From contig RFZE01000017.1 of the NCBI GenBank assembly GCA_009920875.1, positions 1-19,260 of the forward strand: a DNA stretch of 19,260 bases, written 5' to 3'. Position 1 is the first letter of the stretch, and each line of letters begins with the position of its first letter. Of the stretch, positions 7,855-15,287 are shown one piece after another. The position numbers and the translations under genes are program-made. A model generated the notes under the pieces. It was not told the DNA's origin and made no database searches. It saw only the letters and a program-made list of their open reading frames with translations. The stretch is from Alphaproteobacteria bacterium (GTDB taxonomy: Bacteria; Pseudomonadota; Alphaproteobacteria; RS24).

Positions 7855-8043
7855 TCATTTCCCACGCAAAGCCGTATTGCGCCGGCAGTCCGGCATTTTT
7901 TCAACTTTCAAGCCCAATTGGCCGATGCGCCCGTCATGCGTCAAGCTAAGCTTAATCGGTCGAGATGAAGAGCCCAGCGACACCTCCGTCTCATCAAAAA
8001 CAACCGCCCCGTCAGCGCCGGTTAAGAATGCGTATATTCTTTT
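7855..8043 (-). pseudogene. Start-less coding-like frame, possible C-terminal remnant of a lost gene
   Basis: On the minus strand a 62-codon frame runs from just after a TAA at 8044-8046 to a TGA at 7855-7857. It has no ATG near its beginning and no usable ribosome-binding site. Its protein-like portion begins TGADGAVVFDETEVSLG and ends with a basic tail, RRNTALRGK. The codons look like those of neighbouring genes. The stop lies only four bases beyond the hemB stop, as expected of two genes that once converged. The upstream end runs into the AT-rich patch at 8025-8099, where coding character ceases. The hemB terminator sits inside the frame. I do not recognise the family. It could be the decayed end of a gene, or an accidental open frame. 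Confidence 0.3.
7881..7901 (+). terminator. Intrinsic terminator of hemB
   Basis: Thirty bases after the hemB stop, GCCGG (7881-7885) and CCGGC (7890-7894) form a 5-bp GC stem with loop CAGT. An A and a run of six T follow at 7896-7901. The arrangement is right for Rho-independent termination of plus-strand transcription; there is no T run on the other side. Confidence 0.75.
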
Positions 8044-8053
8044 TTATTTTCTT
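8024..8053 (+). terminator. Weak AT-rich hairpin followed by T-rich tract
   Basis: AAGAAT (8024-8029) and ATTCTT (8036-8041) pair around a 6-base loop, and the T-rich run TTTTATTTTCTT follows directly. The stem is AT-only apart from one G-C pair, so it is much weaker than the hemB terminator upstream. It could act as a backup terminator for plus-strand transcription approaching the convergent dehydrogenase gene, or may simply reflect base composition. Confidence 0.25.
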
Positions 8054-8099
8054 CTATTTAAATTATTTTCTTCGAGTGAAATTATTTACTTTAGAAAAC
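8025..8099. other. AT-rich patch between the dehydrogenase gene and hemB
   Basis: About 75 bases, with roughly one base in five G or C by hand count, stand out sharply from the moderately GC-rich surroundings. The patch covers the last codons of the dehydrogenase gene (stop at 8086-8088) and the beginning of the start-less frame. No repeat ends, transposase fragment or tRNA-like sequence accompany it. It may mark a deletion or insertion junction, or a region of relaxed composition between two convergent transcription units. Confidence 0.4.
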
Positions 8100-8958
8100 G
8101 AAGGCGGCGAATGAGGCTGGACGTGTCCCAGCGCCCGCCATTCATGGTTTGAAGCTCTTCATAATAGGTTTTTACAATTTCAGTAACGGGCAAAGAAATT
8201 CCGTTCTGTGTTGCTTCGTCGAGACATATTTTCAGGTCTTTAACCATCCAATCAACGGCGAATCCGAAATCAAACTCATCATCAATCATGGTTTCATAGC
8301 GGTTTTCCATCTGCCAACTTTGCGCCGCCCCTTTGGAAATCACATCAATCACGGCGCGCCCGTCCAAATCGGCATTTTCAGCGAAATACAGGGCTTCGGA
8401 CAGCCCTTGCAGTAAACCGCCAATGCAAATTTGATTGACCATTTTGGTCAATTGACCGGCTCCCGAAGGCCCCATGAGCCGGCGCGCACGGGCAAAACAA
8501 TCGATGAGCGGCGCGGCGTTGTCATAAACCGCCTGTTCGCCGCCAATCATCACCGTCAAAACGCCATTCACCGCACCGGCCTCGCCGCCCGATACCGGCG
8601 CATCAAGCATGGCGCAGCCTTGCGCGGCGCAGGCTTCTGCCAATTCTCGCGCCACATTGGCTGAAGTGGTGGTGTGATCAATAAGAATGGCGCCTTTAGT
8701 CATGCCTGCCAGCGCCCCGTCATCGCCCTCTATCACGGCGCGCAAATCATCATCATTACCGACGCAGCTGAATATGAAATCGGCATTAACGGCTGCTTCG
8801 CGCGGCGTTGCCGCAAGCTTGCCGCCATATTCGGCGACCCATTTTTCGGCCTTTTCAACTGTGCGATTATAAACCGTGACGCGGTGACCGGCTGCTGTGA
8901 GATGACCGGCCATCGGATAGCCCATTACGCCCAAACCGATGAAAGCGACATCAGTCAT
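8086..8958 (-). CDS. NADP-type beta-hydroxyacid dehydrogenase (3-hydroxyisobutyrate dehydrogenase / tartronate semialdehyde reductase family)
   Basis: The 290-residue cytosolic protein has the family layout: GLGVMG (8-13), DHTTTS (94-99), DAPVSGG (119-125) and catalytic Lys172 in GAGQLTK. Asn31-Arg32-Thr33 at the end of the second strand replaces the NAD-selecting aspartate and predicts NADP(H), so it probably works as a reductase of a small aldehyde acid or as a succinic/glyoxylate semialdehyde reductase-like enzyme; the substrate is unknown. It differs clearly from MmsB in this window. The ATG at 8958 fits the family start and lies one base after the upstream stop (TAAGATG). An alternative ATG at 8985, with GAGG six bases upstream, would add nine residues and overlap the flavin reductase gene. 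The last four residues run into an AT-rich patch. Confidence 0.9.
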   Translation of the reverse strand: MTDVAFIGLGVMGYPMAGHLTAAGHRVTVYNRTVEKAEKWVAEYGGKLAATPREAAVNADFIFSCVGNDDDLRAVIEGDDGALAGMTKGAILIDHTTTSANVARELAEACAAQGCAMLDAPVSGGEAGAVNGVLTVMIGGEQAVYDNAAPLIDCFARARRLMGPSGAGQLTKMVNQICIGGLLQGLSEALYFAENADLDGRAVIDVISKGAAQSWQMENRYETMIDDEFDFGFAVDWMVKDLKICLDEATQNGISLPVTEIVKTYYEELQTMNGGRWDTSSLIRRLRFLK

Positions 8959-8959
8959 C

Positions 8960-9445
8960 TTATGACCCGACTTCGATACCGGCATAATTGCCTCGGAAAT
9001 ACATCAGTGGCGCGCGCCCTTGCGAGCAATGACGAACAGCATCAATACCGCCAATCAGCATAATATGGTCGCCCAACGCCACCCTGTCGTGAATATGGCA
9101 ATCAAACTGCGCCAATGCGCCTTGCACCAGCGGCGTACCGTTTTCACCTTCGAGAAATTCATCATCTTGCAAAATATGACTGGCAGGGCCGGCCATGCGA
9201 TTGGATAAAGCGAGTTGGTCTGCTGCCAAAACATTGACGCTGAACCGGCTGGCTTGGCTGACATCGGCAAAAAGCTGCGAGTCATTGGCCAAACACCAAG
9301 ACAGCAGCGGCGGCTCGAGAGAAACAGAAGCAAAACTGTTAACCGTCAGTCCAACCGCGCGATTCTGGCTGTCTCGCAGTGCAATAATGGCCACACCCGT
9401 ACCGAATTGACCGAACGCGCGACGCAAATCTGTGGAACCAGCCAT
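8960..9445 (-). CDS. Flavin reductase domain protein (FMN-binding split barrel)
   Basis: This 161-residue cytosolic protein consists of one flavin reductase domain. Visible family blocks are FGTGVAI (14-20), TVNSFASVSLEPPLLSWCL (34-52), SRFSVNVL (66-73) and GDHIMLIG (125-132). Such proteins use NAD(P)H to reduce free FMN or FAD, usually for a partner monooxygenase (HpaC and HsaB types). No monooxygenase gene is in this window. The ATG at 9445 has TTGGAG seven bases upstream; a longer frame to 9490 has no comparable site and adds 15 residues outside the domain. Its stop is one base from the dehydrogenase start, so the two form a tight operon. The start region diverges from the SLC13 permease gene. 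Confidence 0.9.
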   Translation of the reverse strand: MAGSTDLRRAFGQFGTGVAIIALRDSQNRAVGLTVNSFASVSLEPPLLSWCLANDSQLFADVSQASRFSVNVLAADQLALSNRMAGPASHILQDDEFLEGENGTPLVQGALAQFDCHIHDRVALGDHIMLIGGIDAVRHCSQGRAPLMYFRGNYAGIEVGS

Positions 9446-9458
9446 AAAAATCTCCAAA

Positions 9459-9541
9459 AACCGCTCTAATGCAGCCTGTTTATGCCCCATACGACGCAGT
9501 AAATCTAGGGATTAGGCGCAATTGCCTGTATAACCGCTCTA
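9459..9541. promoter_or_regulatory. Divergent intergenic region with a 10-base direct repeat
   Basis: The 95 bases between the flavin reductase and permease starts contain AACCGCTCTA twice, at 9459-9468 and 9532-9541, plus the palindrome GCAATTGC. TATAAC at 9529-9534 resembles a -10 box placed so that transcription could begin at or next to the permease ATG at 9541; I see no convincing -35 box. The repeats could be regulator sites for the divergent genes, but this is only suggestive. Confidence 0.25.
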
Positions 9542-11367
9542 TGGAATTTAATATGCATATGTGGATCGGCTTCGCGGTCATCGGCTTGGCCATGCTGGCT
9601 TATGCTCGAGAGCGCATATCGATGGAATTGACCTCACTATTGGTCATCCTCAGCTTCATGCTGCTGTTTACTTTTGCGCCGTTGAGAGATGCGGACGGCA
9701 CGCTCCTCATCAGCAGCAGCGACATGTTGGCCGGTTTTGCCAATCCGGCGCTGATTACCATTATGGCGCTTTTGGTGATGGCGCAGGGCCTGTTTCAATC
9801 AGGCGCACTTGAAAAACTTATCGATCAAGCCTCGCGCCGCGCCGCGCGCAGTCCCGAATTGGCAATTTTTGCGGTTCTTTTTGCCGCCATGATTGCCTCG
9901 GCCTTTCTCAATAACACACCTGTCGTATTGATGATTATTCCGGTGCTGGCCGCCATGGCGGGGCGCGCATCCTCCAATGCCTCGCCCTATATGATGGCTT
10001 TAAGCTTCATCACCATATTGGGTGGCATGCTGACCCTTATCGGTTCATCGACCAATTTGCTGGTCGCCGATACGGCTGAGCGGCTTGGCATGCATAAAAT
10101 CGGCTTCTTTGAACAAACCCTGCCCGGCCTTGTGCTGATGGCGGTCGGCAGTGTTTATGTGCTGTTTATTATGCCGCGCATTATGAAGAGCCGTGAGGCC
10201 GATGCCGATGATAGCGACACGGATAGTGGCCGCCAATTTATTATCGAGCTGCGCTTGCGCTATGGCGACAGCCTGGTGGGTGCAGAGACAGCTGCCGGTT
10301 TTCTGCCTGCCTTATCGGGTATGACCCTGCAAATGATTGAGAGTGGTGGTCAAACCATGCTGCCGCCATTTGATGACCACACGCTGCGCGCCGGCGACAA
10401 ACTCTTTATTGCTGCCACACGACGCGAAATTGCTGACGCGCTGGCACAAAAAGAGCATCCGCTGCGCGATCATCTAATGCAGCTTGTGCCGAATGAGGGC
10501 GACAGCGGCGAAGATTTGATGCTGGCGGAGTTGGTTGTTGCCCCCGGTTCACGCATGGCGCAACGCGCCATTGGTCAGACCGGCTTCACCCACACCACCG
10601 ACTGCCTGATTATTGGCTTGCAACGGCGCAGCCGTATGTTGCGCCATGAAATGAGCGATATTCGCCTGAAAGCCGGTGATGTGTTGCTGGTTATCGGCCA
10701 GCAAAGCGCGATTGAAGGGCTGCGACACAATCGTGACACCCTGCTGATGGAATGGTCGGCACGCGAATTGCCGCGCTTTGAAAAAGCCGGTCGCGCAAGG
10801 CTGATTTTTGCCGCCACGGTTCTGGCCGCTGCAAGCGGTTTTGTGCCGATAGTGCTCGCCGCTTTAGCCGGTGCCGTCGGCATGGTAACGAGCGGCGTGC
10901 TCAATGTGCGCCAAGCCAGCCGTGGTTTTGATTTGCGGATTTTTCTAGTCGTTGCCGCCGCTTTGGCAATGGCGCAATCAATGGAAGTGACCGGCGGCGC
11001 GGCGTTGGTCAGCAGCAATTTCCTTGGCCTGTTTGATACCGGCAATCCGGCGCTTGTGCTATCGGCTTTCTTCTTGCTTTGCGCCGTCGTGACCAATCTA
11101 TTGTCCAATAATGCGACCGCCGTATTGTTCACGCCTCTGGCGGTCAATCTCGCCGCGGCCCTTAATGTTGACCCGATGGCCTTTGTGCTGGCCGTCATAT
11201 TTGCCGCCAGCTGCAGCTTTGCTACGCCGATTGCCTATCAGACCAATTTGCTGGTGATGACGCCGGGTAATTTCCGTTTCAGCGATTTCATGCGCGCCGG
11301 CATCCCACTGGTAATCATTTTATGGTTAACTTATTCACTTTTTGCACCGTGGTATTTCGGCCTATAG
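9541..11367 (+). CDS. SLC13/DASS-family permease with two TrkA-C (RCK_C) domains
   Basis: The 608-residue inner-membrane transporter has two membrane halves, about 8-215 and 418-605, around a cytosolic insert with two RCK_C domains (about 231-305 and 326-400). Each half has the re-entrant signatures of the divalent anion:sodium symporter family: FLNNTP (122-127) with GSSTN (168-172), and LLSNNATAVLFTP (520-532) with ATPIAYQTN (561-569). Family members carry sulfate, dicarboxylates or related anions with sodium; the RCK_C type is often annotated as sulfate or dicarboxylate transport, and the substrate cannot be read from sequence. Possible starts are ATGs at 9541, 9553 and 9559. None has a strong ribosome-binding site, though GGA precedes 9553. 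It ends ten bases before bpt and begins a six-gene plus-strand run. Confidence 0.92.
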   Translation: MEFNMHMWIGFAVIGLAMLAYARERISMELTSLLVILSFMLLFTFAPLRDADGTLLISSSDMLAGFANPALITIMALLVMAQGLFQSGALEKLIDQASRRAARSPELAIFAVLFAAMIASAFLNNTPVVLMIIPVLAAMAGRASSNASPYMMALSFITILGGMLTLIGSSTNLLVADTAERLGMHKIGFFEQTLPGLVLMAVGSVYVLFIMPRIMKSREADADDSDTDSGRQFIIELRLRYGDSLVGAETAAGFLPALSGMTLQMIESGGQTMLPPFDDHTLRAGDKLFIAATRREIADALAQKEHPLRDHLMQLVPNEGDSGEDLMLAELVVAPGSRMAQRAIGQTGFTHTTDCLIIGLQRRSRMLRHEMSDIRLKAGDVLLVIGQQSAIEGLRHNRDTLLMEWSARELPRFEKAGRARLIFAATVLAAASGFVPIVLAALAGAVGMVTSGVLNVRQASRGFDLRIFLVVAAALAMAQSMEVTGGAALVSSNFLGLFDTGNPALVLSAFFLLCAVVTNLLSNNATAVLFTPLAVNLAAALNVDPMAFVLAVIFAASCSFATPIAYQTNLLVMTPGNFRFSDFMRAGIPLVIILWLTYSLFAPWYFGL

Positions 11368-11377
11368 AATAAAGATT

Positions 11378-12106
11378 ATGAATCAATCGAGCGGACATAG
11401 ACTGCCTTCCTTCTTCATAACGGACCCGATGCCGTGTCCGTATATTGAAGGCATGATGGAACGCAAGCTGTTCACCCATATTGCCGGTGAGCGCGCCGAT
11501 GAGATCAACAATAATCTGACCCATGCCGGTTTTCGCCGCAGCCAGACCATTGCCTATCGTCCGGCTTGCGATAAATGCTCGGCCTGTCGTTCCGTGCGGG
11601 TCGCTGTCGATGATTTCACCCCGACGCGCAATTTGCGGAAAATCATCAATCGCAACAGCACCCTGAGCTCAGAAATTTTGCCGCCCGATACCAGTCGCGA
11701 GCAATATGACTTGCTGCGCAAATATCTCGACACGCGGCATGAAAATGGCGGCATGTCGCAAATGACCGTGCTGGATTATATCTCCATGGTTGAAGAAACC
11801 TCGGTGAAAACCAATCTGGTCGAATATCGCAATGCCGACAAAAAGCTGTTCGCCTGTTTGCTGGTTGATGAAATGCGCGATGGCCTGTCTTTGGTTTATT
11901 CGTTTTTCGACCCTGATATGGCGGCCAATAGCCTTGGCACTTATATCATTCTCGACCAAATCGCGCGCGCGCAGGCGATGAAATTGCCGCATGTTTATCT
12001 CGGTTATCTCATCGAAGATTGCGGCAAAATGAGTTACAAAAAGCGCTTCAAACCGTTGCAAATTTTGGACGAGGAAGGCTGGCAGCCCTATATCGACGAG
12101 AAATAG
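11378..12106 (+). CDS. bpt: Aspartate/glutamate leucyltransferase Bpt (N-degron pathway)
   Basis: This 242-residue enzyme of the ATE/Bpt family attaches leucine from Leu-tRNA to proteins with N-terminal Asp or Glu, marking them for ClpS-ClpAP degradation. The N-terminal domain has CPYI (Cys20) and the cysteine cluster CDKCSACRS (Cys64, Cys67, Cys70) in a GFRRSQTIAYRP context. The C-terminal GNAT-like domain contains LGTYIILDQI and YLGY. Length matches the prokaryotic leucyltransferase type. The ATG at 11378 is used; a longer frame from a TTG at 11342 would overlap the permease gene. The ribosome-binding region is weak (AAAGA). It sits between the SLC13 permease and the TRAP genes with gaps of 10 and 18 bases, so it is probably cotranscribed with transporters. 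Confidence 0.94.
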   Translation: MNQSSGHRLPSFFITDPMPCPYIEGMMERKLFTHIAGERADEINNNLTHAGFRRSQTIAYRPACDKCSACRSVRVAVDDFTPTRNLRKIINRNSTLSSEILPPDTSREQYDLLRKYLDTRHENGGMSQMTVLDYISMVEETSVKTNLVEYRNADKKLFACLLVDEMRDGLSLVYSFFDPDMAANSLGTYIILDQIARAQAMKLPHVYLGYLIEDCGKMSYKKRFKPLQILDEEGWQPYIDEK

Positions 12107-12124
12107 GTTGCCCGGGAGGGACTG

Positions 12125-13210
12125 ATGAGTAAGAAAATCGATCGCCGCGCCGTAATTGGCGGGTTGGCCACCGGCACAGCCGCCGCTGCGGTTTCTGCAC
12201 CGGCCTATGCACAAGGCAAGCGGCGCCTCAAAATGGTCACCACATGGCCGAAAAACTTCCCCGGCCTCGGCACGGCACCTGAAAATATCGCCAAGCGCGT
12301 CAGCGCCATGACCGATGGACAAATTGAAATTAAAATTTACGCCGCCGGTGAGCTGGTCGGCGCTTTTGAAAGCTTCGACGCCGTCTCAACCGGTACGGCA
12401 GATATGTATAATGGCGCGGAATATTATTGGCAGGGCAAATCGACCGCCTTTAACTTCTTTACCGCCGTGCCCTTCGGCATGACCGCGCAAGAATTAAACG
12501 CGTGGATTGATTTCGGCGGCGGGCGTCAGCTATGGGAAGAATTGTCAGCCAAGTTTAACGTCATCGCCTTTCAATCGGCCAATACGGGCGTGCAAATGGG
12601 TGGCTGGTTCAATAAAGAGATCACCTCGCTCGATGATTTTAAGGGTTTGAAAATTCGCATGCCCGGACTTGGCGGCGAAGTGATGCGTCGCCTCGGTGCA
12701 GCGGCTGTTGCCCTGCCCGGTGGCGAGATTTTCCCATCAATGAAAAGCGGCGCGATTGATGCTAGTGAATGGGTCGGCCCTTGGAATGACCTCGCCTTCG
12801 GTTTTCACCAAGTGGCGGATTATTATTATTGCCCGGGCTTTCACGAGCCCGGCGCAGGCCTGTCAACCGGCGTCAATCTTGATGTCTGGAACTCTCTGAG
12901 CAAAAGCCAACAAGAAATTATCCGCAATGCCTGTGCGGCGGAAAATGCCTCCACCACCAGCGAATATAATTACAAGAACGCCACCGCGCTCGACACTTTG
13001 GTGAAAAAACACAATGTCAAAGTGCGTAGCTTTTCGCCCGACATCATGCAGGCGTTGAAGCAAACCTCTGACAAAGTATTGGCGGAAGCGGCGGCGAAAG
13101 ACCCGTTCACGGCAAAAGTTTTTGAGAGCTTCAAAGCCTCTTTGGCCAATTCAATGGCATGGGGTGCGCGCAGCGAAGAGCCTTACACGCTGGCGCGGCG
13201 ACAGGTATAA
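12125..13210 (+). CDS. dctP: TRAP transporter periplasmic binding protein, TakP-like
   Basis: The 361-residue protein is the solute receptor of a tripartite sodium-dependent TRAP transporter. The N-terminus has a Tat-like signal: Arg7-Arg8, a glycine/alanine-rich core and AYA at 27-29, with likely cleavage before Gln30. The mature part resembles the alpha-keto-acid receptor TakP: NTGVQMGGWF (153-162), KIRMPG with Arg178, and EWVGP (215-219). Gln157, Glu215 and Trp216 match, from memory, the residues that bind the sodium-carboxylate ligand pair in TakP. A 2-oxo or 2-hydroxy monocarboxylate is therefore the best guess for the substrate; mannitol/chloroaromatic labels given to relatives are less likely. 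A strong GGGAGGGA precedes the ATG. The permease genes follow after 12 bases. Confidence 0.93.
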   Translation: MSKKIDRRAVIGGLATGTAAAAVSAPAYAQGKRRLKMVTTWPKNFPGLGTAPENIAKRVSAMTDGQIEIKIYAAGELVGAFESFDAVSTGTADMYNGAEYYWQGKSTAFNFFTAVPFGMTAQELNAWIDFGGGRQLWEELSAKFNVIAFQSANTGVQMGGWFNKEITSLDDFKGLKIRMPGLGGEVMRRLGAAAVALPGGEIFPSMKSGAIDASEWVGPWNDLAFGFHQVADYYYCPGFHEPGAGLSTGVNLDVWNSLSKSQQEIIRNACAAENASTTSEYNYKNATALDTLVKKHNVKVRSFSPDIMQALKQTSDKVLAEAAAKDPFTAKVFESFKASLANSMAWGARSEEPYTLARRQV

Positions 13211-13222
13211 ACCATAAACGCG

Positions 13223-13738
13223 ATGGACAAATTGCAATCACTGGCTGCACAGATTGACACGGTCAATCACGCCATCGGGCGCAGTGCTGCTTGGTTGGCG
13301 CTGCTCATGGTGCTGGTGCAATTCAGCGTGGTCGTGCTGCGCTATGTTTTCGGCATTGGCTCCATCATGATGCAAGAAGCGATTGTCTATATGCACGGCG
13401 TCTTGTTCATGATGGCGGCGGCGGACACGCTGCTGCAAGACGAGCATGTGCGTGTCGATATTTTCTATGCGCGCGCATCAGCGCAACGCAAAGCGCTTAT
13501 CAATTTGCTCGGCTCGGCCTTTTTCATTCTGCCCTTCTGCATTCTTATCGCTTATGTTTCCTATGATTATGTTTCCATGTCTTGGTCAGTGCGCGAAGGT
13601 TCGCGCGAGACCAGCGGCATTCAAGGCATTTTCCTTTTGAAAACGGTGATTTTACTATTCGCTGCTCAGCTTGCCCTGCAAGCCATATCGAGCATTTTGA
13701 AAAACCTCCGCACATTGATGAGAGCGCAGCATGGCTGA
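13223..13738 (+). CDS. dctQ: TRAP transporter small permease (DctQ)
   Basis: A 171-residue inner-membrane protein with four predicted helices (about 21-43, 51-71, 92-114 and 134-158), as in all DctQ subunits. The DEHVRVDIFY block (73-82) between helices 2 and 3 is the family signature. It pairs with DctM to form the membrane part that receives ligand from the TakP-like receptor. No clear ribosome-binding site precedes the ATG, so translation is probably coupled to the upstream gene. Its end overlaps the DctM start by eight bases (ATGGCTGA). Confidence 0.93.
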   Translation: MDKLQSLAAQIDTVNHAIGRSAAWLALLMVLVQFSVVVLRYVFGIGSIMMQEAIVYMHGVLFMMAAADTLLQDEHVRVDIFYARASAQRKALINLLGSAFFILPFCILIAYVSYDYVSMSWSVREGSRETSGIQGIFLLKTVILLFAAQLALQAISSILKNLRTLMRAQHG

Positions 13739-15284
13739 AGCACTTGACCTCATCATGTTCGCCGTCGCCTGCCTGTTTTTGATGGCCGGTTTCCCCGTTG
13801 CCTTCACCCTTGCCGGCGTGGCTCTGATATTCGGACTGCTCGGCCATTGGACCGATGTGTTCGACACCAGCTTCTTCTTTGCTTTGCCGCAACGCATTTT
13901 CGGCACTATGACCAATGAGGTGCTGATTGCCGTGCCGCTTTTCGTCTTTATGGGCACCATGCTGGAGCGCGCGCGCATTGCTGAAGACTTGCTGGAAAAT
14001 ATGAGCTTGCTATTCGGGCGGCTGCGCGGCGGTCTCGGCATTTCCGTATCGATTGTCGGCGCGCTACTGGCCGCTTCGACCGGCATTGTCGGCGCGACCG
14101 TGGTCACGATGGGGCTGTTATCGCTGCCGACCATGCTGAAGCGCGGCTATGATCCGGCGCTGGCATCAGGCTCGATTGCCGCGGCCGGAACGCTGGGGCA
14201 AATCATTCCACCAAGCATTGTGCTGGTTCTGCTCGGCGATGTGATTGCCAATGCATATCAAAAGGCGCAGCTTGAGCAGGGCATTTTCTCGCCCGATACA
14301 GTGTCGGTCGGTGAACTTTTCGCCGGTTCGCTTTTGCCCGGTCTGGTTCTGGTCGGCCTCTATATTGCTTATCAGATATTTGTCGCCTATACGCAGCCCG
14401 AAAAATCACCGCCTGCCGATATTGGCGAAGCTGTTGCCTTGCCCGCGCTTCTACGCGCATTGCTGCCGCCCATTTTACTGATTATCGCCGTGCTCGGCTC
14501 GATTTTGGGTGGCATTGCCACGCCGACGGAAGCGGCTTCAGTTGGCGCGGTCGGCACGATTTTGCTGGCCGGTGAAAAGCTGACGCAAGGTCATAGGCTG
14601 ATGCGGTTCGGCGCTTTGGCGCTTATCGGGCTTGTTGTCATGACCGGCTTTATGGATTTGCGCCTCAATCGCGATGAAATTGCCGCGCTTGATTATCTCG
14701 GCATTGTCGTCGCGCTCGGCCTGTGCGCTACATTGGCGGCGGCGCTGATAAAAAGCCTGAATGCAGCGCGCACCGATCATGTGCTACGCAATGTAGTGCG
14801 CGCCACCACCCATACCACCTCAATGGTTTTTGTTATTCTTATCGGCGCGGCGCTGTTCTCGCTGGTGTTTCGCGGTCTTGGCGGCGACGAGACCATTCAA
14901 GCCTTACTGGAAGATTTGCCCGGCGGCAAATGGGCCGCCGTTGCGCTGGTCATGGTGATTATGTTTGCGCTTGGTTTCTTCCTCGACTTTATTGAAATTA
15001 TTTTCGTTGTTGTGCCGATTGTCGGGCCGATATTGCTGGCCATGGGGGTCGATCCGGTTTGGCTCGGCGTCATGATGGCGATTAACTTACAAACCAGCTT
15101 TCTGACCCCGCCTTTCGGCTTTGCGTTGTTTTATCTGCGCGGGGTTGCCCCCGACAGTGTCAGCACCGGACAAATTTATCGCGGTGCCATTCCGTTTGTA
15201 GCGATTCAATTATTCATGCTGGCGCTGCTGGCTTACTTCCCCCAACTCGCGACATGGTTGCCGGAAATTGTGTTTGGAGACTGA
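13731..15284 (+). CDS. dctM: TRAP transporter large permease (DctM), extended form
   Basis: This 517-residue inner-membrane protein is the ion-coupled transport subunit of the TRAP system. Conserved elements include AGTLGQIIPPSI (152-163) at the first re-entrant loop, GGIATPTEAASVGAVG (260-275), and LTPPFGFALFYLRG (458-471) in the second half. It is longer than the usual DctM of about 430 residues. The extra length is an insert around 285-355 carrying one or two additional hydrophobic segments (LALIGLVVMTGF and YLGIVVALGLCATLAAALI). Such long DctM subunits are known in the group that pairs with TakP-like receptors. The start overlaps dctQ by eight bases and the stop is three bases before the next gene. 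Confidence 0.94.
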   Translation: MAEALDLIMFAVACLFLMAGFPVAFTLAGVALIFGLLGHWTDVFDTSFFFALPQRIFGTMTNEVLIAVPLFVFMGTMLERARIAEDLLENMSLLFGRLRGGLGISVSIVGALLAASTGIVGATVVTMGLLSLPTMLKRGYDPALASGSIAAAGTLGQIIPPSIVLVLLGDVIANAYQKAQLEQGIFSPDTVSVGELFAGSLLPGLVLVGLYIAYQIFVAYTQPEKSPPADIGEAVALPALLRALLPPILLIIAVLGSILGGIATPTEAASVGAVGTILLAGEKLTQGHRLMRFGALALIGLVVMTGFMDLRLNRDEIAALDYLGIVVALGLCATLAAALIKSLNAARTDHVLRNVVRATTHTTSMVFVILIGAALFSLVFRGLGGDETIQALLEDLPGGKWAAVALVMVIMFALGFFLDFIEIIFVVVPIVGPILLAMGVDPVWLGVMMAINLQTSFLTPPFGFALFYLRGVAPDSVSTGQIYRGAIPFVAIQLFMLALLAYFPQLATWLPEIVFGD

Positions 15285-15287
15285 CCG

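Noticed and set aside
7877..8152. Plus-strand 91-codon frame after hemB
   Set aside because: It starts within the hemB terminator, crosses the AT-rich patch and enters the dehydrogenase gene in antisense; the translation is low in complexity.
8086..9445. Toxin-antitoxin or defence pair suggested by two short overlapping genes
   Set aside because: Both products are full-length metabolic enzymes with intact family motifs.
10575..11198. Minus-strand open frame of 207 codons opposite the SLC13 permease
   Set aside because: Low-complexity Ala/Thr/Arg-rich translation antisense to clear transmembrane coding sequence; a shadow frame.
11669..12322. Minus-strand open frame of 217 codons opposite bpt and dctP
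   Set aside because: It spans the well-supported bpt/dctP junction in antisense and matches no family I recognise.
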